Positions 1 through 11,800 of a stretch of 64,000 nt of DNA are shown piece after piece. Each line of letters begins with the position of its first letter. Positions within the stretch are counted from its first letter, which is position 1. The notes beneath the pieces are model-generated. The model made no database searches. It saw nothing but the letters and a program-made list of their open reading frames with translations, and had not been told where the DNA came from. Position numbers and translations under genes: made by a program. Source of the DNA: Certhia americana (Eukaryota > Chordata > Aves > Passeriformes > Certhiidae); the NCBI GenBank assembly GCA_018697195.1, contig CM031857.1, positions 49,993,471 to 50,057,470 on the forward strand, read 5' to 3'.

Positions 1-964
1 AATCCACAAAACATAGCTGCCTCTGGTTTCTCAAGTGAAAAACTTCATCCGATATTGAAACGCTTACCCATATGCATTTTACTTCATTTATTAGCTTGTA
101 ATTAAATAAATCAGCAACAGAAATTAAAATCTAAATCACAAAAAGTAATTATCCAGTGTATTTCAAGTGCATTTTCAAATATATAATTCCAATATTCAAG
201 CGTTATTATATAAGCAGAATCCAAATTTCTTTTGAATATATTTAAATAACATTTCAAGTATATTTATGGAATGTTAGAAATAGAACAAGCAATATATATG
301 AAACGAAAAATGTAAACTTGTTAAGTTCAGACACTTCAAAAGACAATTAACAAAAGTACCGTGATAAAATCTACCTTTTTAAATGGTATCTTCTTTTTAG
401 CAGAAAATGTCCTTGAAGTATCCAAAATGGCAATTTAACTTCTGTTCACCAAATCACAAAACACCAACATCCACAATTTCAAAGACAATGTGAGATCACA
501 ATATTTGATACAAATTAAAAGGTACATTAGGGTTTGTTCAGGTGGCATATCCAAATATCTTTTACTCACAGAAGCCTGACATAAAAATACCGGGTTTTGT
601 TATAATCCGTTGGTACCGTTTTTAGGCAGAATGGTCACAATCAAATTACGGCAAATTTTCCTTCCCAGGTAGCACAATTTCCTTTTTTCTTTTTCTTTTT
701 TTTTTTTTTTTTTTTTTAATTTTCTTTTGGGTTTTATTTTTTCTTTGTTTTTCCCCCACGGGGAACTGCAAAACTGTGACGAAGAGGAACGATGCTTGCT
801 GTTCTCATTTGCTTTTCTTTCTGAAGAGCCTAAACTATATTCCTTTTTAAAAGAGAATATTATTTGCATTGTCAAGTGGAAATATAAGACTTTTCAAACA
901 GGCATCTTAAACTTCATCAGGAAATTAGCAGATTTATCGGTCAGGCCTGTTTTATAGCTACCCT
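1..964 (-). other. MAB21L1: MAB21L1 3' UTR and downstream flank
   Basis: AT-rich sequence following the MAB21L1 stop codon. Read on the - strand, AATAAA poly(A) signals lie at 733-738 (about 230 nt after the stop) and at 87-92 (about 875 nt after it). A template-encoded run of about 22 A in the transcript sense (697-718 on +) sits just after the proximal signal and could prime oligo-dT internally. Which end is used cannot be told from sequence. Small open frames here are low-complexity by-products. Confidence 0.7.
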
Positions 965-2044
965 CTAAAGTTTCTCCAAACTTTTCGGGTTGGTAAGTAT
1001 TTCCCTAGCCAGTCGCCACGTTTGTTTGGCCGCGTTTTCCAGGGCCGAGTGAGGTTTGCCCTGAAAGAGGTCTAAGTTGGGCAAGAAGTAGTGCGGGCAC
1101 CTCCTGCACTGGAGGCACGAGATGAGCTGCAGTAAAATCCCGTTGAGCCGGTCCCCCAGGCACGACTCGTCCCAGTCCGATTCGCGGGGATGCTTTTCGC
1201 ATTCGTAGGAAACCAGAGTCTTCATGTGATAATTATTCAGGGGCTGGCCCGGCAGCTCCAGGTGACGGTCCCGTAAGGTTTTGAGGATGGAGAGGCATTT
1301 CTTCCTGCAGCCGCCCATCTGCAGTCTGTTCTCAGCTTCCGCGAACTGCAGCACCCAGGCATCGCTCTCGGCCGAGCTCTGCTTGCCGGCCAGAGAGTGG
1401 CACTCCTTGGACAAGAGGTTGAAGCCTTCCGCCTTGACCTCCGCCACCCGGTTGGGTCCCGGCCAGGGGATGTGGGGAAGCGGCCAGTGTGCAGCACTCC
1501 GCGGCCAGATCCCCGTGCACTTGAACGCCGGCGTGATCTGCACGACGTAGCGATCCCTTATCCTCAGCTTCACTTCGCTGGTGTCCGCCACCATCTTTAC
1601 CACGTCTCTGTAACTGCACTTATCCACGGCTTGAGCCACCAGAGTCTGGAATCTGGACCGGATTTTGCGAGCGGAGAGGTAGCCAGACGCCGTGATGAAC
1701 TCCACCCAGAGGGACATGCTCCTCTTGCGCCCGTCGCTTAACTTTAACACAGCGCACCCCGGCAAGGAGCCGTCGTCCACGAAGTTGAAAACACCCATTT
1801 GGTTCAGATACAGCACGACTTCAAACTCCGTGGGGGAGATGACTTCCAGCCCCTCGTAGCGATTGTCCATCTCGTTCAAAGAACTGATGAAGCGAGGCTC
1901 CTGCACCTCCACCTCCTTCAGCACGTCCGACACCACTTTGCAGACTTCTCGGATCGTTTTGGCGATTGCAGCTTTCCTGGCTTGGCATTTCTCGTTGTAG
2001 TATTTATTCAAATGATACACCAGCTTGGCCTGGGCCGCGATCAT
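965..2044 (-). CDS. MAB21L1: MAB21L1, Mab-21-like protein 1 (complete, single exon)
   Basis: Complete 359-residue protein ending in TAG, the usual family length. It begins MIAAQAKLVY and ends NPKSLEKL. The ATG at 2044 has A at -3 (CCCAAC before ATG); the frame stays open for 41 codons upstream but has no other ATG there, so this start is clear. MAB21 proteins have a cGAS-like nucleotidyltransferase fold: the core strand carries E73-F-E75, matching the cGAS metal-binding position, but the Gly-Ser loop before it is not recognisable, so catalysis is doubtful. R51, the position equivalent to the MAB21L2 eye-malformation residue, is intact. Residues such as H11, N17 and the LEKL end point to MAB21L1, not MAB21L2. 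The family acts in eye, brain and craniofacial development. The CDS is GC-rich against AT-rich flanks. It is nested antisense in an NBEA intron. Confidence 0.98.
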   Translation of the reverse strand: MIAAQAKLVYHLNKYYNEKCQARKAAIAKTIREVCKVVSDVLKEVEVQEPRFISSLNEMDNRYEGLEVISPTEFEVVLYLNQMGVFNFVDDGSLPGCAVLKLSDGRKRSMSLWVEFITASGYLSARKIRSRFQTLVAQAVDKCSYRDVVKMVADTSEVKLRIRDRYVVQITPAFKCTGIWPRSAAHWPLPHIPWPGPNRVAEVKAEGFNLLSKECHSLAGKQSSAESDAWVLQFAEAENRLQMGGCRKKCLSILKTLRDRHLELPGQPLNNYHMKTLVSYECEKHPRESDWDESCLGDRLNGILLQLISCLQCRRCPHYFLPNLDLFQGKPHSALENAAKQTWRLAREILTNPKSLEKL

Positions 2045-2567
2045 GTTGGGGCAGAGATCCGGATTGTATACCGGAGTCTCGCAATAGGCTGTGGGATCCA
2101 ATGCGGCTGCTAAGGCTGGAGCCAACTTCAGAGGAGAAACAGGCTGCCGCACTCTGAAATGTAACAAATGTTTTTCAAAATGCGCCGGGGCTGCTGCTCC
2201 TCAGATGCTCTCTTCCTGCTTTTTTAGATCAGCCGTCTTGAAGTGTGTGTGGCGGGGGGGGGGGGGGGGGGGGAAGGGAGGGGGGAGCGGGCGGGGGACT
2301 GGAGGGGGCGATATTTTTCCTTCCCCTTTTTTTAAAGGGTCCGTGAGTGAGAGGAAAGCATCGAGAGCAGCACCTTTCCCAGCAGCAAGAAAAAACAAAA
2401 GTTGCACTGAGACACAGCGAGGGTTCCAGTAGTCAAAATAATAAAACCTCTTCGTATTTATTTATGTTTTCCCGTAGTAATCACCGTGTGTATGCAGGGC
2501 GGTTAATCAGATGGTGGAAAAAAGTGCCGTGTGTGTATGTCAGAAGAAGCTGGCTGTTGGTTTGTAT
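2045..2567 (-). other. MAB21L1: MAB21L1 5' UTR (predicted)
   Basis: Leader of about 520 nt inferred between the predicted core promoter and the ATG. It holds a 20-base homopolymer (G on +, C in the transcript) at 2254-2273 inside a G-rich stretch running to about 2310, and one short uORF. The human leader is known for a CAG repeat; here only a GCAGCAG remnant is visible near 2190-2196. Confidence 0.6.
2332..2361 (-). other. Upstream ORF in MAB21L1 leader (9 codons)
   Basis: The only ATG I find in the predicted leader is at 2361 on the - strand. It opens MLSSHSRTL and stops at TAA (2334-2332), about 290 nt before the main ATG. Its -3 base is T, a weak context, so leaky scanning is likely. Any effect on MAB21L1 translation is inference. 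Confidence 0.5.
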
Positions 2568-2700
2568 AAGAGCCCAGATGCACTCGTGTGGAAATTATAA
2601 AGGCAGGGCCAGGCAGGCGGGCGGCCAATCGCCACTGGGCTCGTCACTGCAGCCTCTTTCAGCTCAAACCCGGCTAATTAATCCCTCTCTAGGAGATAGA
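2564..2700 (-). promoter_or_regulatory. MAB21L1: MAB21L1 core promoter
   Basis: On the - strand, ATTGG (an inverted CCAAT box, 2625-2629) lies upstream of a TATA-like TTTATAAT (2594-2601), with about 24 bases between them. This predicts transcription starting near 2565-2570. The CCAAT position makes sense only for leftward transcription. Farther upstream at 2675-2684 a TAATTA homeodomain site overlaps TAATCC, an OTX/bicoid-type site read on +, which suits a gene active in the eye and forebrain. The start site is predicted, not observed. Confidence 0.6.
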
Positions 2701-3737
2701 TATGTATACACAGCCACACGCACACACACACGCAGGCACATATAGAAAGGTAGAAGGTTACTGGCTAAAACAGCCGTCCCGGTCCTCTGTACACTCGGAA
2801 ATCAAGAGAAATCGCTCTCCTTTGGGTGTAACTTGAACGGTATTGACGTTTCGAGAGGACTTGGCAAAACTGTGCCGCTCCGTACTGAATCCCTGCGTGC
2901 CTCCTCATGGCCGGGACGTGAATGCAGGTGTATTAATGGGCATCCATCAACTAGGGAGCTGCAGCCGGGCTCGCTCCGGCAGGAGCACAGGCGTAAATTC
3001 ATTAACCCCCACTCGGCGTCGCATCACGCTGTCCTTCTCCTCATGATAGTTGTCTGTAACTGCAAGCGAGAAGTAGGTTTGGATTATTTTTTCTCTCGTG
3101 AACCGGCCAGTGAACAAGGCAGCGGATTCACGGCAAATTTAGTGTTCTCTAGAATAAAATATTGCTCAGAAGTCCACGATTTGTATTGTTTTAAAGGGTC
3201 TTCTGACGGGCTCTAATCGATTTTGAGGTTTAATACATTTCGGCATTGTCTCTGTCTTGCTTTTTGTATTTGTACCTTATGAAGGGAGAATCAATCGCTA
3301 AACGTATCTGCCAGGTCTTTTTCACGTTCGTTCCAAAAATCAACTTGCAGATACAGACGGTAAATCTCCTTTTTGCCAATTCTTAGCGTCGTTTTTATAT
3401 TCTGTATTACGCTCTGGTATGTTGCGAGTAGTGGATGTTCGGCTGCTTTTCGAGACGCACTATATGTACCTATTAATTTCAAACCTGGAGGATTTATCGT
3501 ACAGCTAACTGTGCTAGCAAGCTGCGCTTAGTAAATGTGCACACGGGAGGCACGCTAGCGACTGCAAACATGCTGTCTTGCTTGTCTGACAGTTTGGGGT
3601 TTCGCCTGTGTGATGTGTAATTAGCAAATTTCGCCTTCGGTACTTTAAGTGTTGGTAATCGGGACCTTTATTTGCAAAAAAGCTGGAGTGGTAAGCTCTT
3701 CGGCTTCACAGAAGAAGCTTCACTTAAAGAGAGCCTT

Positions 3738-3808
<71 letters not shown>

Positions 3809-4019
3809 AAAACCGCAAAAAAACAACAAACAAAACACCAAAGCTTTTGATCGCTTGGAATCTTTAGACAACTGACCGATTACCTTTTCTAAAGTAACTG
3901 TCACGGGCTATCAGTCGCTGAAGAGAAGTCAGACCACAAAGAACACTTCACGACATTTATTCAGCGGACGAATGCGACCAACTTTATTGCACACAGCGGA
4001 GAATTTGTGACTGTGCGCT
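2701..4019. other. MAB21L1 upstream flank within NBEA intron
   Basis: No credible gene. The sequence is mixed and not strongly AT-rich, with scattered CpGs between 2760 and 3660, which is compatible with extended promoter-proximal regulatory DNA. It contains a CA-rich stretch near 2713-2733 and a compound microsatellite listed separately. Confidence 0.5.
3742..3805. repeat. Compound microsatellite (TA)n(TG)n
   Basis: About 16 TA units pass directly into about 15 TG units, followed by an A-rich tail. The open frames reading through it are repeat artefacts (alternating Y/I and C/V on +, T/H and Y/I on -). The purine-pyrimidine alternation is of the Z-DNA-prone type and is likely length-polymorphic. 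Confidence 0.97.
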
Positions 4020-5160
4020 TGGCTCCCTCGGTCTAGCGGTTATGTGGGTGTTCCCGAGCCGCTGCCGAGGAGGAAGCCGACCGGAATCCTTTCCTGCTCA
4101 TGAGCTGAGCAGGGCTGGGGGCTGCCGCTGAAAAACTGCAGATGACAGGTCGTCCTGAAGCAGCTTACCTCTTCTCGGCCGCAGCCCTTGGCCGCTCGGA
4201 GAAGGGCGACCACTTTCTGGCTGTTTGGGGCGGAGAGGAGGCAGTTTCCTCCGGGGCTCTCTCCCTCCTCCGCTTAGTTTCCCGGCCGGGCGCCGGGCGG
4301 GACACGCGTGCCTCCCGCCGGCCGCTGTGGGTCCGGCGGCGGCAGCGGCGCAGGGCGCCCGGTCCCAGCGCCTCCCGAGCCTCGGCCGAGGAGCGCTGCC
4401 GCCGTCCCTACGCCGGGCCCGGGGCTGCCGCCTCCATCCCTCCCTCTCTCCTCCCCCGCGGGGCGGTGGCGTGAGCGGCCGCGGCGCTGCGGCTCCGGGG
4501 GCCGGCTGGCCCAGCCTTCGGAGCGGGCGCTTCCAGGAGTTCGGGCTGGCTCCGAGGGGACAGGCGGGCGCCTCCCCGCCGCTCCTGCCGGCGGCTGCCG
4601 CCGGCTGCGCGGGCAACCTGCTCTGCGGCGGGGGCGAAGGTCGGCCCCCTTCCCTCTTCCCCCTTCCGCCGGGGCCGGCGCACACGGGGCTGGCTCGGCG
4701 GCACCGCCACCGGCCCCGGCGGCGGGCGGGGAGGGGGAGGCACCTCTCGGGCCCGGCACATCCCGCCCCACAGCCCCAGAATGGGGTCCGGCACGACCCA
4801 GCCCGCCCCTCGGGCGATGCAGGTCGCGCCGTGCCCTCAGACCCGGGGCGGCGTTGGCCGCAGCAGGGCTCGGCTGGGCTGTGCACAGGGAGGAAAAGCG
4901 GTCAAGTTGGGACCAACTCCGTCGGGCGGGTCCCGGGCACCGAGCGGTGCGGGGGAAGGCCGGCGGCGGCCGCAGTGCCGGTCCCGGTTCCGCCCCGGGC
5001 GGCGGCCGCATTCCCGGAGCCGTCCGGCTCCAAACCGCCGGCGCTGCCGTGTCGGGGGCGGGATGGAAATGTCAAAGAGCCCCTTTCTCGCTGGGTCACA
5101 GACCAGCGCCGGGTAAAACCGAAAGTTACAGCGGGCGGACAAAAGGTTGTCCCTTCCTCC
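4020..5160. promoter_or_regulatory. CpG island inside the NBEA intron
   Basis: About 1.1 kb of very GC-rich, CpG-dense sequence surrounded by AT-rich intron, with several GGGCGG-type Sp1 boxes (for example near 4227 and 4457). Open frames of 245-374 codons occur in several frames on both strands with P/A/G/R-rich translations, which is expected of GC-rich DNA lacking stop codons; I recognise no protein. It begins about 1.4 kb upstream of the predicted MAB21L1 start. It could be a distal MAB21L1 promoter or enhancer, a promoter of a divergent non-coding RNA, or an internal + strand NBEA promoter. Confidence 0.85.
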
Positions 5161-8100
5161 CTTTCCGCAGAGGGAACAGCCCTCTCCTGCGGTGGGGGCA
5201 CCCCTCAACTTCCCAGAGATGCAGGAGTTAGCGAGCTGCACGTTAGCGATGGGGATGTTCCTGGCCAGGTTTTGTTTATTTTTGCCCCCTGGGTTTTAGC
5301 TTGGCAATTCCAGTTGCCAAAGGCAAAAGTGGAAAGGTCGTACCTTTAAGCTGTCAGAAGTCGTAACATTCATAACGTGGCAAAATTAATTTAAAGAAAA
5401 ATTGTGTCCCAGATACTAAATCAGAGGTTTCAGTGTGTAGTGCTAAGATTAAGCTGTGATATCAAATAATGCAGATTTACGTATTTATTGTATCTCGGTG
5501 GCTATGAGAAATATTAGATTTAAGCTTGACTGGATGATGTTTAACACTGAAGGTCGCTATTAACTCCACTCCATCATTTCGTTTCACACACCAAACATTT
5601 AATAGTTTAAAAATTTGTATATTTATGCATCACCGACACCAGTGAAATGTGACTCTAGAAGTGACCCAATCGTTTAACATGACAAGAAGTCAGTTTGGTT
5701 TAGTCATCGAAAATTATTGTCTATATGAGTATATATGATATAAAAATATAGATATTTTTCAAAGTTTCTGACCACTTACTGCAGTTAATTTTTCTCTGTA
5801 GTTATTAAAGCATCCTTGGTAAACTTTATTACCGTTGGGTTTATTGAGTATTAAGTTGTGTTGGAAAATCGGGATTAAAGTCACCTCGTTAAAATCATGA
5901 TTGATCATTTGTCATTATAGTGGTACCATATGATATTGGTGACTTTTACCAAACTGCTGTTTTCCAGATATTTCCCCTAATTAGGAGGTACTCTAACAGT
6001 ATTTGTTGAGCTCTGCTTGTTATTTCAAATCTTTCAAACTACATTGCCTTGTCATGTAGTGCTCAAGTTAGCCAAAAAGCCAAATGGTGTTGAAAATCTT
6101 TGTATTCGCCCACATCCCCAAATTGCAATTTATGAAAAGAAAACCCAAAAAAACCCTCAAAAAGCTGCCATACGAAAAAATTTAACCAATAATTTCTTTT
6201 TCGTATGGTGAAAAGTGTGAGTTAAAATGCACATGCACATGCATAGCTACACAAAGGGCTTGCATGGATATCACTTTATATTTCTTACTATATAGTGATA
6301 GTTCTTCCACACGCTCATGAATTTTAAAGTTTTATTTTTTAATATCTGCCAATTGCACTAGGGAGGTAGGAAGAAAAAAATGAAGCTGAGTTGATTAAAT
6401 TATTTATCCCTACTGCTGAAGTGAGTTTGAAGGCTCATTGAATGTATCTGATTTCTTGGCTCTTCTTTCTCCCCTTCCCCCCTCAATTCTTCCTGGTTAT
6501 TTCATCCATATCATCCTGCCAGCAACAATAAATTCACTTGTTGTTTTTTTTCAAGTAAGAGAACTAAAGACAGATATTTGTGCTGGGTTTGCTATATGTG
6601 TCACATTTTATAAAATAGGCAGCGGGGGTTTCTTTTGTGATAGAAGTTGACGGTATCTTCAATTTTCTGTATTCTTATTTTGTATCTTACTTTTTGCCTC
6701 CACTTTCAAATTTAGGAGCAAATGAAAAGTTCAAATGTAAGTTGCTATAATGTTTGCAAAATTGCAATTTTAATAAATTTGTACATTTCATTGATAAGAC
6801 TTGTGGTTATCAAGTTCTGCATATTTTGGTACACAAGCCTTTTTCCTCTGTTGTGAACAGTTTCATGCTAATGTTTTTTATTTTTTTAGAAATTATGACA
6901 TAGTTCCTTTTACAGTACACAATTACCATCCATTCGTGTTAAACTTAATGTGTATGTATTTGCTTCCTATTAAAAATTAAAGAAAAACATGAAAAGAGTT
7001 TGCATTACTGTTAGATTTGGTCATTCTAGGTCTTATGGATGAACTGTAAATGCTTTAAATTCCTCTAATCTGCAGTCTGTTAAGGGAAAAAGCAGTAATT
7101 GATTTGTTTTCTCTAAAATGTTGTGTCTCAAAAGTAAACATGGAGCTTGCACAACTGTGATTTTGCCTAGAACTGCAGAAACGTAAACCGGAAAAAACCG
7201 CATTGAATTATTAATTTGGTTCACTTATCCATCAGCTTCTCCAAATCCAGACATTCCTTATAGTACAGCATTTTATTTAAGTAGTCTAACGTTGGAGTTT
7301 TTTTGGTTTTTTTATAAGAGATTTCTAGCTTGGAGAATGTTCTTTTCTTTTTGCTGAACTGCTAGTGGAATCAGTGGGGATTAGCTCCTTTTAATCTACT
7401 ACATCTGTAGTGGGTCATCCAACACTGCAGAACTCTCATTACTCTCCATTGCTGTATATGATTAAGTGACTGAAAACATTGAACATTGCCTTTGAAAATA
7501 AAGCTGTATGTGTTGGATGAGCAGCTTCTGAAGACTTCATGTCTAAACTAATCTTTCCCCTCGGTAACTTTAGCCCTGGAATACGAGAGAGGACTAGAGT
7601 GTTAGGAAACGTAAGTTGAAATTGAGATATGGGAGCATTTTGCAATGCATCATTATATAAAGTATGGTATCACTTGAATCTTATGGCACACTTATGTCTT
7701 AGGTGTAACATAGCATCTTATTAGCCCAGTCAAAATGGGAGGGTGGTATGTCTTGAACATACTTATTTTTGTAGCTGGTGCTTTTCTGCAAGCTGGTTTC
7801 ATACTGACTAGCAAACTAAACTACATCATCTCATTGGTAGCTGCTGAAGATAGTGAAATTAGCAGAAGACATTGTTTAACACCTTTGAACACTGGCCAAT
7901 AGGAAGTTATAAGTAAGCACCATTTTTTTTTATACATTTGATATATTATGTATTTATTACTAATTTTCATGGTGCAAATACTTTGAGCATCTTAAGTCCC
8001 TCCAACTCAAAATGAAACTTTGCTCTCTCTCTTTACAATTACACGAGTATGGTAGATTACCTGTGTAACTCATTTCATCTTGATTTAGCTATGAAAGGAC

Positions 8101-8194
8101 ATACCTAACATATTTCAATGCAGACTTCTAGTTTTAATGTAGTGTGTAGCTCTCCAATATTTTCTTTCCAAATAATGGTGAAGGGAGGAGTTGA
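5161..8194. other. AT-rich NBEA intron, no gene
   Basis: Non-coding AT-rich sequence. Open frames are short and do not resemble proteins I know. No transposon or RNA gene is recognised. Confidence 0.6.
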
Positions 8195-8204
8195 NNNNNN
8201 NNNN
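8195..8204. other. Assembly gap (10 N)
   Basis: Ten unspecified bases in otherwise unbroken sequence. A fixed short N-run usually marks a scaffold join of unknown true length. Confidence 0.99.
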
Positions 8205-8813
8205 GGATCAGGGCCAAAACACTTGGAGGTTAACATTTGAAGAGGATGAGATATAGTGAGCCCCTAAAATATCTAATGTATCAAATGCTTGCATTGGTGA
8301 GAAAATATGGTTTTGGCTCTAATATCTACACTTCTGTCAAGCAACACTTCCCTATTAATTTCATTATGCTTTAGCCATAGTGTTAAAATAGCTTCTTGAG
8401 AAAGGAAATTGCTGTTTTGTCCATATTTTAACAACATGCTCTCGCAAAAATGCTCCCCCCATACACTCTAAAACCCTTCTGAGGAGGGTGAGCTTATTCA
8501 GAGAAAGAAATGAGAGATTATGCTTTCAGAATCTCCATTGAAACTCTTATTTTTTCATCTACTTTCACATATTCAGGACTGTTTCTAAACTTCCTAACGC
8601 TACAGAGTCTTTTAGCAGTCTTAAATATAAGCAACCTACCTGCTAAGGATACTTACTCTTCCTAAAAATATCCTAACTATAACTGTAATAGAAACATATC
8701 AACCAACTTATTTAAGGAAAAAGAGATGAGATCTTCTCAGGAAAAACATAATACTTTTAAATATTTTGGCTTTTAAAATATTTTCCCACCACCACTCTTA
8801 ACTTTTTTTCTCT

Positions 8814-8847
<34 letters not shown>

Positions 8848-11800
8848 GTGGTGGAACATTGTCATTCTAGAACACAATATTTTATCTGGGGTAAATTTGA
8901 GCCTCTTAAGCAAATCACTCCAGTTGCCCTCTTATTTGAATTTGAAAATTTAATCCTTCCTACTTTTCCCTGCCAGTTTTTAGGCCAACTCTAGGACAGA
9001 ATATACAGAAGAGAATCCTTTGTGGCATAGTACTGGTGTCCCTGAAATGAGAAAGGCTATAGAAATAGCATGTCGTTTGTAATTTCGTAAATATCCAAAC
9101 AAATTGTTGAAAGAGAAATACTGGCTTGTGGAAATATCTGTTTATCTGAAAGGAATATTACTCTCAATTTTTCTTGGTAGTTGAAATAGATTTTGCCTTT
9201 TAGACAGTTATCATTTGTAGTATATTAGTGCCATTGAAAAGAAGATAAAAATTTACAGTGTATCTGTTAGGGTAGTAACAGCATTGTCTCTTAAGACTCC
9301 TTAGTTTTAGATGAGGCAAAGAAGGTATCTTTATGACTTCACATCTCTAAATCTTATTTATTTACTGTTTTAGTTGATACAAAATAATTATTTTGTAAAA
9401 TTAAAGGAAACTTTCAGGTGAAAAATTGTGGTGTTTTTTTTAAAGGTCAATGCTGATTTTAGTGGGGCTATGCAGTATGTACAGGCCTACTAAGAGAGAC
9501 GTTACTGTGATCAACATGGTTCTATCTTATTTTCAGTAAATATTTTACCATTTCTGTTTCTTGTTTTCTTCTGCAAATTTTTTTTCCAGGAATAAAGTGG
9601 CATAAATTTTCACTTCTTTTTTTTTTTTTTAAATAACCTTATCAAAAGGAACAATTAATAAGTGCAGAATTCTTACGAGCCCTCTGAAGCACAGACAAGT
9701 ATATGGCATATGCTAGGCTGTGCCATAATGCTTGCCATTTTCACTTAAACTTCAAGGCATTGCTTCTTTAAAAAGGTAAAAAATGACAGCAAATATGTTG
9801 GACAACAGTTTTCCCATTGTATTCTATGAATACATTCATTATGTATTGTTAGTCTTTAATTGTAAAGATGAAATAATATAACCATTTATCTTGGCATGAC
9901 CATTATTTATAATCTGTACATTAGAAAACTGCATGGATCTACATGGATGTTTTCTTCTGTATGTATATTCAGATTTTGGACATAGGGGATGAGGAAAAAC
10001 TTTTTAGGCTAAATCTGTGGCTAACCTAATCCACTCTTTGTAAGCAAACTGTATCTCAACATGGTAAAAAAAGTCCTCTCTTTCCCCACCCCCCAAAATT
10101 CAGTTCTTCATTTGTTTTGTTCACCACGCTGCATTAACACAGTTTTCCCTTGTGTGCATCTGCCAGTGTACAATTTAGCCACGGGCATCTGTAGACCTTG
10201 TGGTGATCAGTATTGCAGGCAAAAGCCATATGTGTTTAAATAAAAAAAAAAATCTCTTTATTTCATTTGCTGTTTTAACTGGATGGATAACTTCTGTGCC
10301 TCAAGACAGAGGAAGAGAAAATACAGAAATAATTAATTGCCTCTATTCTTGAGGCAGTTTCATTTTCCCTCTCCAATATGGAATGCTTGTCAGCTTCCCT
10401 GATAAATGACTGCATGTATTTGCATAGATTTTGCATTAACACAAAAATTAGTTTTATTTGTGAAAAACTATTTTACATAATAATGCAAAATCTAGCATTA
10501 TGGATTATGTTTCCAAACTTGAGAGACTGTGGAGAAATGAGGTTTTTTTTGTGTTTGCTTTTTTAAATTTTAGTTGGTTTGTGTTAGTTGGTTGTTTTGC
10601 TGGGATTTTATTTGTTTGCTTGTTCCATGTCAAGGTATATTAATTTTTAGTTTTGTATTTTGTTAAAAAAAAAAGAAAAGCTAGTCAGGATCTCTTAATG
10701 TTTATAAACCATTTATTCAGTCTTTCATAGGTTGAATTATTGATGGTAGTATGAGAACAACTTTTTTCATAGACTTCTAACCCATTCCATGTATCAAATA
10801 CAAATTAAATATGAATACATTTGCTAAATTTCATGGAACTGTTTTGAAAAAAAAAATGTCATCAAATTTAGCTATTAAATAAACTATGAGAATATACTTT
10901 AAGTTTCTAAAGCTGCTATTAAAATAGTTCTCCATCAGGTATTCTTTCAGAGCATTAATGTTCTGCGTTAGCTTGTATGCCAGTGTAGGACTATTTTTTT
11001 CCCTATATCAAATAACCTGTCTGTTTTAAGCAATTAGGCACTCCTAGCTTGGAGTGACACTACTATACCTCTAGTTAAAAACTGTGGTTTATTCACGATT
11101 TGTCATGTCCATAAATAAAATCTACAAATCAATCAGTCTGAAATATCTCTGAATGAAAATATACTGCCCTAATTTTAAGCCAATTGTAGTTATTTTCAAG
11201 TGACATGAATTGGATATTTGCTCATAGAATAAACCTGGTGTCTTGTTGTCTAAAGGCAACTGCTAATTGTATATCAGCCAGTTCTCCATGGGAAAAAAAA
11301 AAAACAGATGCATTCACTGCAGTTATATCATGCTCTGTAGCAAGAAGAAAATATTGCTCCTTATGAAACGTGCTATACTTGATGGCAACTTAAGGCAAAA
11401 GAGTGCCTTTGCCACTTCTTAAATCTGGGACACCCTAGGTGCCAGCTGTCACTGCTCAGCTAATGATGACAAATGCCCCTCTCTATGCAGATTGCAGAGC
11501 TTGCAGGCTGCTATGAAAGGCAGTCAGATTACCTTTCTTCAGATAGTAACTTAACCTTTTAAACTCAAGTGTCAAAATGAAATTATTAGCTGGGATAGTT
11601 TCAATATCTGTTTCTTTAAAAAGGGGAAAAAAATGAAATGAAAAGAAGGCAGTGACTTCAAATAATACCATAGCACTCATATTCACAAATCGTTTTTGCT
11701 TCTCTGATCTTTTAAAAATGGGAATTTGCTGCCAGTGTGCCTGTGAGCACTCTATGGAGTTTGCTGGCATTGAATGCATGAATGCTGAAGCTGACCTCTC

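Noticed and set aside
2045..2167. N-terminal extension of MAB21L1 by 41 residues
   Set aside because: The extended frame begins at TTG, not ATG, and the family starts at MIAAQAKLVY; the extension is leader sequence.
2802..3216. 127-codon + and 66-codon - frames upstream of MAB21L1
   Set aside because: Overlapping, unrecognised, and best explained as promoter-flank sequence.
3649..3904. Frames through the TA/TG microsatellite
   Set aside because: Repeat artefacts with alternating residues on both strands.
4021..4075. tRNA-like 5' half (CTCGGTCTAGCGGTTATG resembles an A box)
   Set aside because: No anticodon arm or GGTTCGAATCC-type B box follows, and the 3' half cannot pair.
4225..5349. 374-codon + frame and 245-307-codon frames in the CpG island as genes
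   Set aside because: Translations are P/A/G/R-rich low complexity, occur in many frames on both strands at once, and arise from GC-rich DNA poor in stop codons.
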